Of a stretch of DNA of 46,527 nucleotides, positions 1-8,210 are shown piece by piece. Each line of letters begins with the position of its first letter. The first letter of the stretch is position 1. Source of the stretch: Clostridium ragsdalei P11 (GTDB lineage: Bacteria > Bacillota > Clostridia > Clostridiales > Clostridiaceae); NCBI RefSeq assembly GCF_001675165.1, contig NZ_LROS01000023.1, positions 1 through 46,527 of the forward strand, in the 5' to 3' direction. The notes beneath the pieces were generated by a model. The model was not told where the DNA came from and searched no databases. It was given only the letters and a program-made list of their open reading frames with translations. The position numbers and the translations under genes are program-made.

Positions 1-20
1 ATTTTTAGGAGGTTATTATA

Positions 21-932
21 ATGGCTAAGTACAGGCAGCTCCATACTGATTTCTGGAATGACGGATTTGTTTTAGATTTAACTCCCGAGGAAAAGTTCTT
101 TTACATATACTTGATGACTAACTCGAACACTACCCAGTGTGGTATTTATGAGCTTCCTAAGCGAATTATAGAAACTCAGACTGGTTACAATAGAGAAACA
201 GTGGACAAACTGCTTCTCAGATTTCAGGAGTATAAAAAGATATTTTACCTGGATGAAACAAAAGAAATAATGATTTTAAACTGGATTAAATACAATAAAC
301 CAAATAATTTAAATGCTGTAAAATGTGTCAATAGAGAGCTTAAAAATGTTAAAAACAAAGAATTTGTCTCACTATTTTATAAACAGTGTCTTAATGAAGA
401 ATTGGATATTGAAAGTATTTTTGATGGAATAGAAATAAAGGATCCTACTGATTCTGGAAATGAAGTTGTTGAGGACTTAAAAGAGCCCCTTACAAGCCCC
501 TTGGAAGGGGCTTACAAGGAGCCTATAAGTAAGAAAGTAATAAATAATAAGCAAAAAATAATAAATAATAAGCAAGAAGTAAGGAGTAATAAGAGTACAG
601 ATGAACCTGTACCTTTTGACACCTACAGTAATGTGCTGGCATTTTTTGAGGAGAATATACATCCTGTAGGGGAAGCTGAGAGGGAGAAACTGCGTATGTG
701 GAGCGGTGTTATAGACTTCGATGTGATTATCCTTGCGGTTGAGGAGGCTTTAAAGTACAATGCCAGGAATATAAATTATGTGGGGAGAATACTGCAGAGC
801 TGGAGAAATAAAGGCTTGAAGACTGCCAATGATGTTAAGGAGTATAAGAATATGCGAGATCCGGGGGGAAAGTGCAGGCAGTATGATTTTAAGAAACTTG
901 AAAGGCAGCTGCTTGGATGGGGTGATGGATAG
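21..932 (+). CDS. DnaD-like phage replisome organiser
   Basis: The protein (303 aa) begins like phage replisome-organiser N-terminal domains (KYRQLHTDFWNDGFVLDLTPEEKFFYIYLMTN), a winged-helix type fold that binds the phage origin. A low-complexity linker rich in Lys and Asn follows (about residues 155-195). The C-terminal 100 residues look like a DnaD-type helicase-loading domain, ending in a basic QYDFKKLERQLLGWGDG tail. AGGAGG lies 8 bases before the ATG. The family recruits the host replicative helicase to phage DNA. The DNA encoding the linker holds a palindrome and iterons (separate entry). A decayed copy of the end of this gene lies at 32680-32791. No other phage replication gene is in the window, so the gene is probably a relic or part of an element extending to the left. 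Confidence 0.8.
   Translation: MAKYRQLHTDFWNDGFVLDLTPEEKFFYIYLMTNSNTTQCGIYELPKRIIETQTGYNRETVDKLLLRFQEYKKIFYLDETKEIMILNWIKYNKPNNLNAVKCVNRELKNVKNKEFVSLFYKQCLNEELDIESIFDGIEIKDPTDSGNEVVEDLKEPLTSPLEGAYKEPISKKVINNKQKIINNKQEVRSNKSTDEPVPFDTYSNVLAFFEENIHPVGEAEREKLRMWSGVIDFDVIILAVEEALKYNARNINYVGRILQSWRNKGLKTANDVKEYKNMRDPGGKCRQYDFKKLERQLLGWGDG
487..575. repeat. Origin-like palindrome plus iterons inside the replisome-organiser gene
   Basis: Positions 494-513 form an inverted repeat with 9-bp arms (AAGCCCCTT / AAGGGGCTT) and a 2-base centre. It is flanked by two direct copies of CTTACAAG (489-496 and 511-518). Just downstream the 16-mer AATAAATAATAAGCAA occurs at about 539-554 and again at 560-575. Phage replisome-organiser genes often carry the origin they act on within their own linker, so this may be the replication origin. 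Replication function is inferred. Confidence 0.5.
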
Positions 933-947
933 ATTTATACTTTTTGG

Positions 948-1007
948 GCTATTATGGTGTTAAAGGCTGATTTAGTATATAAGAATGTTAATAGAAATAG
1001 TAATTTG
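948..1007 (+). repeat. Boundary repeat type A, copy 1
   Basis: This roughly 60-bp block starts GCTATTATGGTGTTAAAGGC and ends AATAGTAATTTG. It lies between the replisome-organiser stop and the ribosome-binding site of the first cargo gene. Near-identical copies stand at 32828-32887 and 36983-37042, and a 3' half stands at 40097-40126. Its last 14 or so bases match the right arm of the type B repeats. An ATG inside it opens a frame reading MVLKADLVYKN and on to NSNL, which is kept in all full copies. Confidence 0.8.
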
Positions 1008-1023
1008 AAAGGAGGTTTAAATA

Positions 1024-1779
1024 ATGGACTTTAGAATTACATTTGACCGAATACCAGAAATATTTGATAAATATAGACCTCGATATTGTGATGAACTCTT
1101 TACAGAAATTATTACTGTATCTGACTTAAATTCAAGCAAAGATGTACTTGAAATTGGTCCAGGTACAGGACAAGCAACAGAGCCTATTTTAAAAACTGGC
1201 TGTAATTATAAGGCAATTGAACTAGGGGAGAACTTTACAGAATTTATGGAAAACAAATATGGGACTTATAGTAATTTTGATATTGTAAATGCTGATTTTG
1301 AAACATATGATTTTGGAAATCAAACATTTGATTTAATATATTCAGCAGCTACAATTCAATGGATACCTGAAGAAATAGCTTTTTCAAAAGTCTACAATAT
1401 ACTAAAACCTGGTGGCATTCTTGCAATGTTTATGACCCGTTCAGATGAGAAAAGTGCAAATGAAGAATTGTACAATAGAATAGCCGAGGTATATAAAGAA
1501 CATTTTTTTGTTAAGAAGAGATATAATTGTAAAATGAAATATGATAATGTTGTGAATTATGGCTTTGTTAATTACAAATATAAAGACTGGAAAAAGGTAA
1601 GAACACTTAATGCTGATGAATATATTTCATATATTAGTACACATTGTGAGCATATAACTTTAGAAGAGCCTTATAAATCTAAATTTTACACGGGAGTAAG
1701 AAAGGCTATTATGGATGCTGGCGATAAAATCATTATTAATGATACTATTCCATTATATCTTGCTCAAAAGCCACTATAA
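1024..1779 (+). CDS. Class I SAM-dependent methyltransferase (cassette gene)
   Basis: A class I methyltransferase (251 aa). Motif I, the SAM-binding glycine loop, is DVLEIGPGTGQAT at about residues 39-51. It is followed by acidic strand-end residues (AIELGENF) and a motif IV-like stretch, DLIYSAATIQWI. Length and order fit the methyltransf_11/25 group, which methylates small molecules. The substrate cannot be told. AAAGGAGG stands 7 bases before the ATG. The gene sits alone between a type A repeat upstream and a type B repeat that begins inside its TAA stop codon, the arrangement expected for a one-gene cassette. Three further unrelated methyltransferases occupy the same kind of position in this window. 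Confidence 0.8.
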   Translation: MDFRITFDRIPEIFDKYRPRYCDELFTEIITVSDLNSSKDVLEIGPGTGQATEPILKTGCNYKAIELGENFTEFMENKYGTYSNFDIVNADFETYDFGNQTFDLIYSAATIQWIPEEIAFSKVYNILKPGGILAMFMTRSDEKSANEELYNRIAEVYKEHFFVKKRYNCKMKYDNVVNYGFVNYKYKDWKKVRTLNADEYISYISTHCEHITLEEPYKSKFYTGVRKAIMDAGDKIIINDTIPLYLAQKPL

Positions 1780-1830
1780 ATTTCAATTTAAGGTTGAGTA
1801 GTAGAGATTGTAATACAAATAGTAAATTTG
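1777..1830 (+). repeat. Boundary repeat type B, copy 1
   Basis: Left arm ATAAATTTCAATTTAAGG (1777-1794) contains the stop codon of the gene before. Right arm ACAAATAGTAAATTTG (1815-1830) is followed at once by TGGAGG, the ribosome-binding site of the next gene. The arms can pair as an imperfect hairpin with a loop that varies between copies. Confidence 0.8.
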
Positions 1831-1845
1831 TGGAGGAACAAGGAA

Positions 1846-2586
1846 ATGATAAAAGACAGTTCAACCGAATGTTGGAATCAGGTGAATATAGACGAATGGA
1901 TTGAAAAAGCCCAAACAAATGATTTTAGAATATATTACATAATGCCATACACATTAGAAAAACTTGGAGATGTCAAAGATAAATATATTCTTGATTTGGG
2001 ATGCGGCGAAGGTGGTTATTCGAGAGCATTATCACATAAGGGAGCAATCGTTACATCTGCTGACTGTTCAGAAGTTTTTATTGAGTACGCAAAAAATAAA
2101 GCAAAAGAAGAAGGTTTAAGAATTGAACATTATGTTCTTAATTCAAATACACTAAATGTAATTGACGACAATTATTACGATATAGTGCTTTGCTCAATGA
2201 TGTTAATGGATGTTGAAGATTTGGATGGTACCTTAAAGGAAATTCATCGTGTTTTAAAGCAAAATGGGAAGGTATTTATTTCTATATTGCATCCGTGCTT
2301 CAAGGGTAAGAAAACTAAATGGATGGCAGATAATGAAAATATAGAAGTGCTTGTTTCTGATTATCATAATCCAAAAGAATGGATTGGAGAAATCAAAGGA
2401 ATGAATGATCCAATTTTATATAGACATAGGACTTTGTCAGATTATATAAAAGCGTTTGTCAAAAATGGTTTTAAATTAATTGATATGAACGAACCAATAC
2501 CAACAGAAGAACACTCTCAAATGTCATCGAGAGTCGCTTGGTTGAAGAAAATACCGATGTATTTGTTTATAGAATTAGAAAAATAG
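1846..2586 (+). CDS. Class I SAM-dependent methyltransferase (cassette gene)
   Basis: A methyltransferase (246 aa) with motif I YILDLGCGEGGYSRALS at about residues 45-61, the acidic end TSADCSEVFIEYA, and DIVLCSMMLMDVED as motif IV. The C-terminal half carries the HPCF and YHNPKEWIGEI type residues common in methyltransferases related to UbiE and BioC. Substrate unknown. An upstream TTG at 1828 is in frame but overlaps the TGGAGG ribosome-binding site, so the ATG at 1846 is the better start. The gene stands alone between two type B repeats. Confidence 0.8.
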   Translation: MIKDSSTECWNQVNIDEWIEKAQTNDFRIYYIMPYTLEKLGDVKDKYILDLGCGEGGYSRALSHKGAIVTSADCSEVFIEYAKNKAKEEGLRIEHYVLNSNTLNVIDDNYYDIVLCSMMLMDVEDLDGTLKEIHRVLKQNGKVFISILHPCFKGKKTKWMADNENIEVLVSDYHNPKEWIGEIKGMNDPILYRHRTLSDYIKAFVKNGFKLIDMNEPIPTEEHSQMSSRVAWLKKIPMYLFIELEK

Positions 2587-2624
2587 TCTCTAATTTAAGG
2601 ATGAGTACTATAAATAGTAATTTA
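2587..2624 (+). repeat. Boundary repeat type B, copy 2
   Basis: The left arm is TCTAATTTAAGG and the right arm ATAAATAGTAATTTA, starting 1 base after the stop of the preceding methyltransferase. It is not followed directly by a gene. About 220 bp (2625-2845) without a recognisable reading frame separate it from the SMEK gene, so a cassette may have been lost here. Confidence 0.7.
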
Positions 2625-2845
2625 ACTTTGAAAATGCAAATGAAATCTGAGAGTAGCATCTTGGATTTCCATGGTTTTTTCTATAAATTATTAAGGATAA
2701 TATAACTATATGTAGAATTATAATTTATTCAAAGAACTAATGGAAAATAGTTTATTATTTCTACAATGCACGGTTGGAAAGTTTTAGGTTCAAGGAATTG
2801 TAAATACTAAGAAGTATATATTTAAGTTTAGTAAGGGGTGGAAAA

Positions 2846-3607
2846 TTGATAAATAGTGGTAGATATATAAATTACATAATTGAAAAACTTAATATTATTA
2901 GATATGAACTCATAAGTAAAAACAAGTTAAATTTAACAGATGACAATATTATTTTAGAAAATTTTATAGGTAACATTTTAAATCTGACTTATAGCTACAG
3001 TTTAATAAACTTAAATTGTAAGGAAAAAAATTTTCCAGGTATTGATTTAGGTGATGAATCTATAGGGTTGGGAATACAAGTAACATCAGATAAAAGTGGT
3101 AAAAAGGTTCAAAAAACTTTGGATAAGTGTATTGAGAATAAAACCTATAAAAAGTACAATAAATTAAAGATTTTTATACTCTCAGAAAAGCAAAAAGCTT
3201 ATTCTATGAGTTATAATAATGAGTTGCTTGAATTTAATGTCACTAAAGATATTTTTGATTTCGATGACTTGTACAGGGATGTTTTATATGTCTCAACTGA
3301 TGTCAGGCGAAAAATATGTGAATATATAGATTCAGAAATAATTAATGTAATGGAGTCATTAGACGCTGATTTTTATGATCAATATGATTTTAAGCGTCTT
3401 GTTAAAGATATTAAAAAGGAAGAATGGGTTTACAGTGAGAAAGAAAAAAGCTATATGATTATCATAAATCATTTTTTTGGATATATCCCATTTCATGTTG
3501 ATGTTTTGGAGGATAATTCAATTGTTATAGTTGGTGAAAAAAGATATAAGGATAAAGTGGAAATTTTTGCAAACGTTGCGTTTGACTGTAAGGTTTTGAT
3601 TTCGTAA
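2846..3607 (+). CDS. SMEK-domain protein, nuclease-like fold
   Basis: The first 160 residues match the SMEK-domain pattern: an N-terminal helical stretch, E38 in ENFIGNILNLTY, then FPGIDLGDESIGLGIQVTS with D67 and Q78-V-T80. This is the layout of a PD-(D/E)XK-related fold, with Thr where the catalytic Lys would be. SMEK domains are usually N-terminal parts of larger proteins predicted to act in antiphage defence. Here the domain is followed only by about 90 residues of unknown type. The start is a TTG with AAGGGGTGG 8-10 bases upstream. It is the only gene between type B repeats at 2587 and 3723. Whether it acts alone or with a partner cannot be told. Confidence 0.65.
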   Translation: MINSGRYINYIIEKLNIIRYELISKNKLNLTDDNIILENFIGNILNLTYSYSLINLNCKEKNFPGIDLGDESIGLGIQVTSDKSGKKVQKTLDKCIENKTYKKYNKLKIFILSEKQKAYSMSYNNELLEFNVTKDIFDFDDLYRDVLYVSTDVRRKICEYIDSEIINVMESLDADFYDQYDFKRLVKDIKKEEWVYSEKEKSYMIIINHFFGYIPFHVDVLEDNSIVIVGEKRYKDKVEIFANVAFDCKVLIS

Positions 3608-3722
3608 TTTTACAATTTATGTAGTTATGGATAATCAAGCGTAAATCTATGCCAGAGACTAGAATGTATATATTCATACAAAATAATTAAATGATATAAT
3701 TATAAGATATTGAATTAATAGG

Positions 3723-3766
3723 TAAATTCCAAATTTAAAGTTGAGTATTGTACATAGTAATTTATT
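3723..3766 (+). repeat. Boundary repeat type B, copy 3
   Basis: The left arm TAAATTCCAAATTTAAAG and right arm TACATAGTAATTTA are separated by TTGAGTATTG. It lies 115 bp after the SMEK gene and directly before the broken nuclease-like gene. Confidence 0.75.
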
Positions 3767-3784
3767 GCTGATAAAATTGGAAGA

Positions 3785-4752
3785 ATGGGGAGTCGAATTT
3801 TGAGTAATTATTCAGAGAAAAAACTTCGTGAAGTAGAAATATTAAAGAAAGTATTTGGTAATTCTTCACCGATAATCCAAGAAAGTGAACAACCAGATCT
3901 CATTCTTAAGTATAATGCTGATATTAAGTTTGGCATTGAGATAACAGAGTTGTATTACGACGGTACATCGGCTAGACTAAAAAAAGGAGAATATATAAAT
4001 CAATTGCTACAAAAACAAAAATATTAGCATAAAGATGACAAGAAAAAAGTTAAAGTTAAAGAAATAACATATTTTTCAAAGAAAATGGAATATAAACAAA
4101 TTAAAATGCCAGCATTATTTTTACCAAAATACACCATGCACAATTATTTAATTGCCTTAAAACATACAATCGAAAGTAAAGAAAAAAATCAGATAAATAT
4201 TCAGCTGATGTTTCTAAGTATTGCATGTTAATAATATATGATTGTGAAGGATAATTTAAGGATACATCTGAAGAAAATATAGCAAAAATGTTATTTTCAA
4301 TAGGATTAGTAGCGAGCATTAGAAAGTCACATTTTTATGAAATATATTTAGTAACAAATATAGATGGCGAGCAAAAATATATCCCACTAAAAGCCTATGT
4401 ATTACTTTCAGATTGTTACCTATTTTTTGATTTTATAAGGGAATTTGAATTAAAAAATAAACTATGCAAAGCATGTGAACATCCTCTTTTTGGATTTGCT
4501 GAGGTATTAAAAAGACGAAGTAGCAATAAGGTTTTAGTAGGAAAGGTAGAAAATAATGAATTAATAGGAGACTTGGTTATTTATAATGGTAAATATGGCT
4601 TAGGAATGGTATTACACCCAGATGATAATTGGGAAATTGGAATTTTTGACACATTTCCTTTACAAAAAATTAGTAATATTAGAGAGATCGTGCTTGATGG
4701 TGAAAAAGATTTCTTTGATGATACATTGTTTCAAAAATATGAAAAAAACTAA
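3785..4752 (+). pseudogene. Broken gene, restriction-endonuclease-like N-terminus
   Basis: One coding region appears split by several lesions. Codons 1-80 (3785-4027) read into a stop. The reading continues in the same style after it (KKVKVKEITYFSKKMEYKQIKMPALFLPKYTMHNYL), then shifts frame near 4190-4260 and runs open to 4752. The N-terminal part has DLILKYNADIKFGIEITEL, an Asp followed by a G-I-E-x-T-E strand as seen in PD-(D/E)XK-like nucleases. The C-terminal part (LFSIGLVASIRKSHFYEIYLV to the end) is not recognised. The gene lies between two type B repeats, so it is a dead cassette. Sequencing error cannot be excluded for a single shift, but more than one lesion argues for decay. Confidence 0.65.
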
Positions 4753-4840
4753 AGATAGAATTGCTTCAATTGGATTTAATTTTCCAATAAATCAGTAATA
4801 TTTTTTATTATTCCTAATAAAAAAGAAAACTGAATAACAG

Positions 4841-4884
4841 ATAAATTTCAATTTAAGGTTGAGTAATGTAAATAGTGATTTATG
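4841..4884 (+). repeat. Boundary repeat type B, copy 4
   Basis: Left arm ATAAATTTCAATTTAAGG is identical over 18 bases to the left arm of copy 1. The right arm is GTAAATAGTGATTTATGG. It precedes the DUF4365 gene by 74 bp. Confidence 0.8.
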
Positions 4885-4958
4885 GAACAGATAAAATAAT
4901 TCGAGAAATGGTAAAAATATGGATGCCGTAATTGGAAAGAACCTAAAAGAGGGATGAA

Positions 4959-6572
4959 ATGAAAGAAAAAAATATTGGTGGATATGATAAAAATTATAAA
5001 TATGATAGGAAAGCAGTAAACTATTTAGAAGGCGTATTGTTAGAATCTGAACTTATTATACCTCATGTTGAGTCGGAAGATAAATTACCAAATTTGGATG
5101 GATATTTAGAGTTGTGTAAGTCTGCAGAACGAAAAGTTATCCCGATAGGACGATTTGATGTTCAAGTAAAATCTCTTAATCATGATTATAATAATAATAA
5201 TGTGCGCGATAATTCAAAGTATTCATACAAGTATTCTTGTGATACAAAGGTTGTGAATGTTGTCTTGGAAGCACAAACGTACAATCCTGTGCTTCTAATT
5301 TTGGTTGATAGTAAAAACAAACATATATTTTGGAAGTATATGTCTATGCAGTATTGTTTGGAACTAGATGTTGGAACACAAGTAGAGAAAACAGTTTATT
5401 TTGATAAATCTGATGAAATCACGGATTCTAACAAGTGGTATGATATATTACATAATATCTATATAAAGTTTTCTTATGCGCAACAACATGAAGTTGAAAA
5501 CTATTTTTTGTTATCAGATAAGAAACTAAAAGTTCCAATTACAATTGAAAATATGTCGGATTATCTAAATAATATTCTTGATAATGAATTATGGTTTATT
5601 AAACGAGTATACTTTCAGGATACATGGAAAATTGGAATAGCTTATTTAGATGGCGATAAAGGATCATTCGCTTGTGTTGGATTATATAAGATAAAAAAGG
5701 GTGAAAATGATTTATTTATAAAACAGTTCAAAGAAGAGGGTGAATATTTTTGTAGTATGCAGTATGGTGGAAGCTATAGTTTAGAGGATATTATTAGACA
5801 AACGCTAGAGAGATGGATCAATGATTTTTTCAAGAAAGATAACTATTGCTTGTTTTTATTCCCAGATATTGTGCTAGATGAGTTGCTTTTTAAAGACATT
5901 GATTATGCAATAGCGATATCAGAAACGAAAGACAGTACAAAGAAACATGTAGCTTTAGGGTGGCGTGGAACGAGTTTGTCAATGGAAGAATTTGATGATC
6001 TCGTTGAAAATATTCCAGAAAGTCAGCGTCTTCTAATTATACGACAAGAGTTAGAAAGAAGAGGTGTCAATCCTATATGTAGACCATGGGAAAAAATTAT
6101 TGATTATCATATTTCAAAACAAGATGAACATTGTATTGAATATAAAGAAGATATTGACCGGGGAAAAGTAGATAGAAATAATATGGAACAATTTCTTAAA
6201 CGATTTGAGGAGTTTTTTATTGCAAATAAAGAGAAATTTGGTAGTTGTTCAGAAAAGGTTTTTGAATTAAAGAATACATATGTATTAATTGTAGATGACA
6301 ATATGGAAAGGTATACATATGGTGTAAAAGAATCAAAAATATTTTCTTTAGAATTTTATATTAAATCAGAAAATGAAAGCTTATACGAAGAAATAATTAA
6401 TTCGTTTCAGTCTGCTTCAAAGAAATACATAAGATCAGGAAGAGGTATTCTTATTCCTAGTGATTATTCTTGGTATAAATTATGGAGAATTATTAATCGC
6501 AATCTTTTTCTGCATTATATCGGTGTAAAAGAAAATCATAGCATTGTAACTGATTATATGACATCTATGTGA
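4959..6572 (+). CDS. DUF4365-type nuclease-like protein with large unknown C-terminus
   Basis: The N-terminal 170 residues fit the DUF4365 pattern of a PD-(D/E)XK-like nuclease: a helix around residues 16-30, LPNLDGYLEL with D47, then RFDVQVKS with Q69-V-K71. After that come about 360 residues that I do not recognise. They include a helical part near LEEFDDLVENIPESQRLLIIRQELERRG and a final 130-residue alpha/beta stretch. DUF4365 domains are common in predicted defence proteins, so a DNA-cleaving effector with its own sensing part is an inference. AGAGGG stands 6 bases before the ATG. It is the last complete gene of array 1, the repeat before it is clear, and none is seen after it. Confidence 0.65.
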   Translation: MKEKNIGGYDKNYKYDRKAVNYLEGVLLESELIIPHVESEDKLPNLDGYLELCKSAERKVIPIGRFDVQVKSLNHDYNNNNVRDNSKYSYKYSCDTKVVNVVLEAQTYNPVLLILVDSKNKHIFWKYMSMQYCLELDVGTQVEKTVYFDKSDEITDSNKWYDILHNIYIKFSYAQQHEVENYFLLSDKKLKVPITIENMSDYLNNILDNELWFIKRVYFQDTWKIGIAYLDGDKGSFACVGLYKIKKGENDLFIKQFKEEGEYFCSMQYGGSYSLEDIIRQTLERWINDFFKKDNYCLFLFPDIVLDELLFKDIDYAIAISETKDSTKKHVALGWRGTSLSMEEFDDLVENIPESQRLLIIRQELERRGVNPICRPWEKIIDYHISKQDEHCIEYKEDIDRGKVDRNNMEQFLKRFEEFFIANKEKFGSCSEKVFELKNTYVLIVDDNMERYTYGVKESKIFSLEFYIKSENESLYEEIINSFQSASKKYIRSGRGILIPSDYSWYKLWRIINRNLFLHYIGVKENHSIVTDYMTSM

Positions 6573-6665
6573 TTTGTAATTACATATTTAAGCCAAATTT
6601 TATCTGTGAAAAAATTCATAATAAATAATAAACAGACATTCTTAATAAAATATTGGATGCTGCAA

Positions 6666-6761
6666 GAACTGATTGGAGCTGTTGCACTTGGATATTCTGA
6701 TGGAAAACCAAATTCAAGAGTGAGAAAGACACCTGATAGCATTATTGAATATAGGCTTTAA
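6666..6761 (+). pseudogene. 3' fragment of a nitroreductase gene
   Basis: The frame reads ELIGAVALGYSDGKPNSRVR and ends KTPDSIIEYRL before TAA. It matches almost residue for residue the last 30 or so residues of the intact nitroreductase at 40794-41393. The rest of the gene is missing. It marks the distal end of array 1 in the same way that the intact gene marks the end of array 2. Confidence 0.85.
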
Positions 6762-6835
6762 AAATCAATATTTTCCATTATGTCAAAAAATGGTCAATCA
6801 CTGCCCTTTTACCTGTATAATCAAATAAAAAGGCG

Positions 6836-7372
6836 GTGGTTACCATAGAAGAGCTTGTTAGAAAAGCCAAATCCGGCGACAAAAACTCCATGGATTCTAT
6901 CATTGCAAAATTCAGCTGCTTCATAATAAAAAAGGCATGCAAATACAATATTCCTTCCTATGATTTTGATGATCTAGTACAGCACGGATACCTTTCTGTA
7001 ATAAAAGCAGTAAAACTCTACAAAATTGGAAAAGGCTCTTTTACAACTTACTGTACAAATTCCATAGTAAATAACTTCAATGCACTTTTAAAAGGTCAGA
7101 TAAAACACTTTAGAGAAATACAGGATGAAGGGGTGCTGTCAATTCAGCCCTATGACTTTACCCTTGAGGATGAAGTTATTGCATTTGATCAGTCAGAAAA
7201 GATAAAATTTTCACTTAACAAACTTCAGGATATAGAGATGAAAGTAATTAAATCTGTGTACATGGAAGGCAGGACACTTAAGGAAACCGCTGAAATACTT
7301 AATATAAAATATAGACATGCTATAGAAATAAAAAAATCTGCCCTAAATAAACTGAAAAAATATATGAAATAG
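6836..7372 (+). CDS. Small sigma-70 family RNA polymerase sigma factor
   Basis: A protein of 178 aa with sigma region 2 (YDFDDLVQHGYLSVIKAVKLYKIGKGSFTTYCTNSIVNNF, about residues 43-83) and region 4 (ALNKLKKYMK preceded by GRTLKETAEILNIKYRHAIEIKKSA). Small sigma factors of this kind stand at the head of the YvrJ-DUF1659-DUF2922-amidase cluster in Clostridium. By analogy with UviA they may switch on a lysis or bacteriocin-like set of genes. The start is uncertain: GTG at 6836 lies almost on top of AAAGGCGG. A TATAAT at 6816-6821 could be the -10 box of its promoter; the -35 (TGGTCA at 6791, 19 bases away) is weak. Confidence 0.75.
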   Translation: MVTIEELVRKAKSGDKNSMDSIIAKFSCFIIKKACKYNIPSYDFDDLVQHGYLSVIKAVKLYKIGKGSFTTYCTNSIVNNFNALLKGQIKHFREIQDEGVLSIQPYDFTLEDEVIAFDQSEKIKFSLNKLQDIEMKVIKSVYMEGRTLKETAEILNIKYRHAIEIKKSALNKLKKYMK

Positions 7373-7411
7373 CATATATATTTTTATAATGGCAGAGGGA
7401 GGGTGATATTT

Positions 7412-7576
7412 ATGTATGACCAGCTGGTTAGTTTAATCAGCACCGTAGGGTTCCCAATAGCAGTTAGTATATATTTACTCATAAGGTTTGAAAATAAGAT
7501 TGACCTTTTAGTCAAATCTATTGAAGACTTAAGAGAAGATATATCAGCCGTTATAAAAAACCAGGAGAAGAAATAG
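7412..7576 (+). CDS. YvrJ / BhlA-UviB-like small membrane protein
   Basis: A 54-residue protein, MYDQLVSLISTVGFPIAVSIYL and so on, with one transmembrane helix at about residues 6-24 and a charged C-terminal tail (ENKIDLLVKSIEDLREDISAVIKNQEKK). This is the pattern of the YvrJ and BhlA/UviB holin-like families. AGGGAGGGTG stands about 8 bases before the ATG. It follows the sigma factor by 39 bp and is probably cotranscribed with it. The stop codon lies inside the following terminator stem. A role in membrane permeabilisation is inferred from family and context. Confidence 0.75.
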   Translation: MYDQLVSLISTVGFPIAVSIYLLIRFENKIDLLVKSIEDLREDISAVIKNQEKK

Positions 7577-7600
7577 GTAAAAGCCTATTTCTTTTTTTCT
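7568..7600 (+). terminator. Intrinsic terminator after the YvrJ-like gene
   Basis: AGAAATAGG and CCTATTTCT form a stem with a short A-rich loop, followed by seven T. It separates sigma factor and YvrJ from the DUF1659 gene. Confidence 0.75.
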
Positions 7601-7659
7601 GCACTAATTTTTTAAAAGGCATATATATAAGTAAAAGTTAAAGAAAGGGGCGAATTGCT

Positions 7660-7884
7660 ATGGCAGCAAAGTCAACAAAGCTTTCAAGTACGCTTTCTAT
7701 TGTAGAAAAGACAGGGCTTAACAAACAGGGTAAAGAGATACTTAAGAAAGTTACACTTGGCAAAATTGCAATGGATGCAGCAGATCAGGATGTATATGAT
7801 GTAGTAAAAGCTGTAGGTGATATACTGACTTATCCTGTAAATGAAATTCAAAAAGTGGACAACACCGTAATTACTAATGCCTAG
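7660..7884 (+). CDS. DUF1659 domain protein
   Basis: A 74-residue protein (MAAKSTKLSSTLSIVEKTGLNKQGKEILKKVTLGKIAMDAADQDVYDVVKAVGDILTYPVNEIQKVDNT and so on) that matches the small DUF1659 family. That family is found next to DUF2922 and YvrJ in Firmicutes. The function of the family is not known. AAAGGGG precedes the ATG by 9 bases. DUF2922 follows 34 bp downstream, so the two are likely one transcript. Confidence 0.8.
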   Translation: MAAKSTKLSSTLSIVEKTGLNKQGKEILKKVTLGKIAMDAADQDVYDVVKAVGDILTYPVNEIQKVDNTVITNA

Positions 7885-7918
7885 TGAGCATGCAAAAATC
7901 AGGAAAGGAGGAGCTTAA

Positions 7919-8158
7919 ATGGCAAACAGACTTAATATGAGGTTTACTACCGAGGAAGAAGGCAAATATTTTTCCCTGAGTGTGGACAACGTAAAAGAGG
8001 ATGCAAATGGACAGCCTTCAGTTACCCAAGAACAGGTTGTATCTCTCATGAACCTTATAATTGCAAAGAAAATATTTGTTACTAAGAACGGTGCATTGGT
8101 TGGCAAGAAGGATGCTAAGGTTGTAACAACAGACTCAAAAGAATTTGAAATGAAATAG
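7919..8158 (+). CDS. DUF2922 domain protein
   Basis: A 79-residue protein with the DUF2922 pattern: NMRFTTEEEGKYFSLSVDNVKEDANG near the start and EQVVSLMNLIIAKKIFVTKNGALVGKKDAKVVTTDSKEFEM at the end. The function is not established. AAAGGAGG stands 7 bases before the ATG. It pairs with the preceding DUF1659 gene as in other clostridia. Confidence 0.8.
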   Translation: MANRLNMRFTTEEEGKYFSLSVDNVKEDANGQPSVTQEQVVSLMNLIIAKKIFVTKNGALVGKKDAKVVTTDSKEFEMK

Positions 8159-8163
8159 ATCAT

Positions 8164-8198
8164 AAAGGTTCTGCATATGTGCAGGACCTTTAAATTTT
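8164..8198 (+). terminator. Hairpin between DUF2922 and the amidase gene
   Basis: AAAGGT-T-CTGCA pairs with TGCAG-G-ACCTTT around a TATG loop, followed by TAAATTTT. It is probably a weak or partial terminator, because the T run is interrupted. Confidence 0.55.
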
Positions 8199-8210
8199 GG
8201 GGGTGGCATT

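Noticed and set aside
539-602. Tandem AT-rich repeat as a CRISPR array
   Set aside because: Units are short, directly adjacent and coding; there are no spacers and no cas genes in the window.
948-1007. Boundary repeats as true integron attC sites
   Set aside because: No GTTRRRY/RYYYAAC core and no IntI-like integrase is visible, so only a resemblance in layout is claimed.
3649-3662. TATGCCAGAGACT shared with the GNAT gene at about 33968
   Set aside because: Thirteen bases without further similarity around them are too little to claim a gene remnant.
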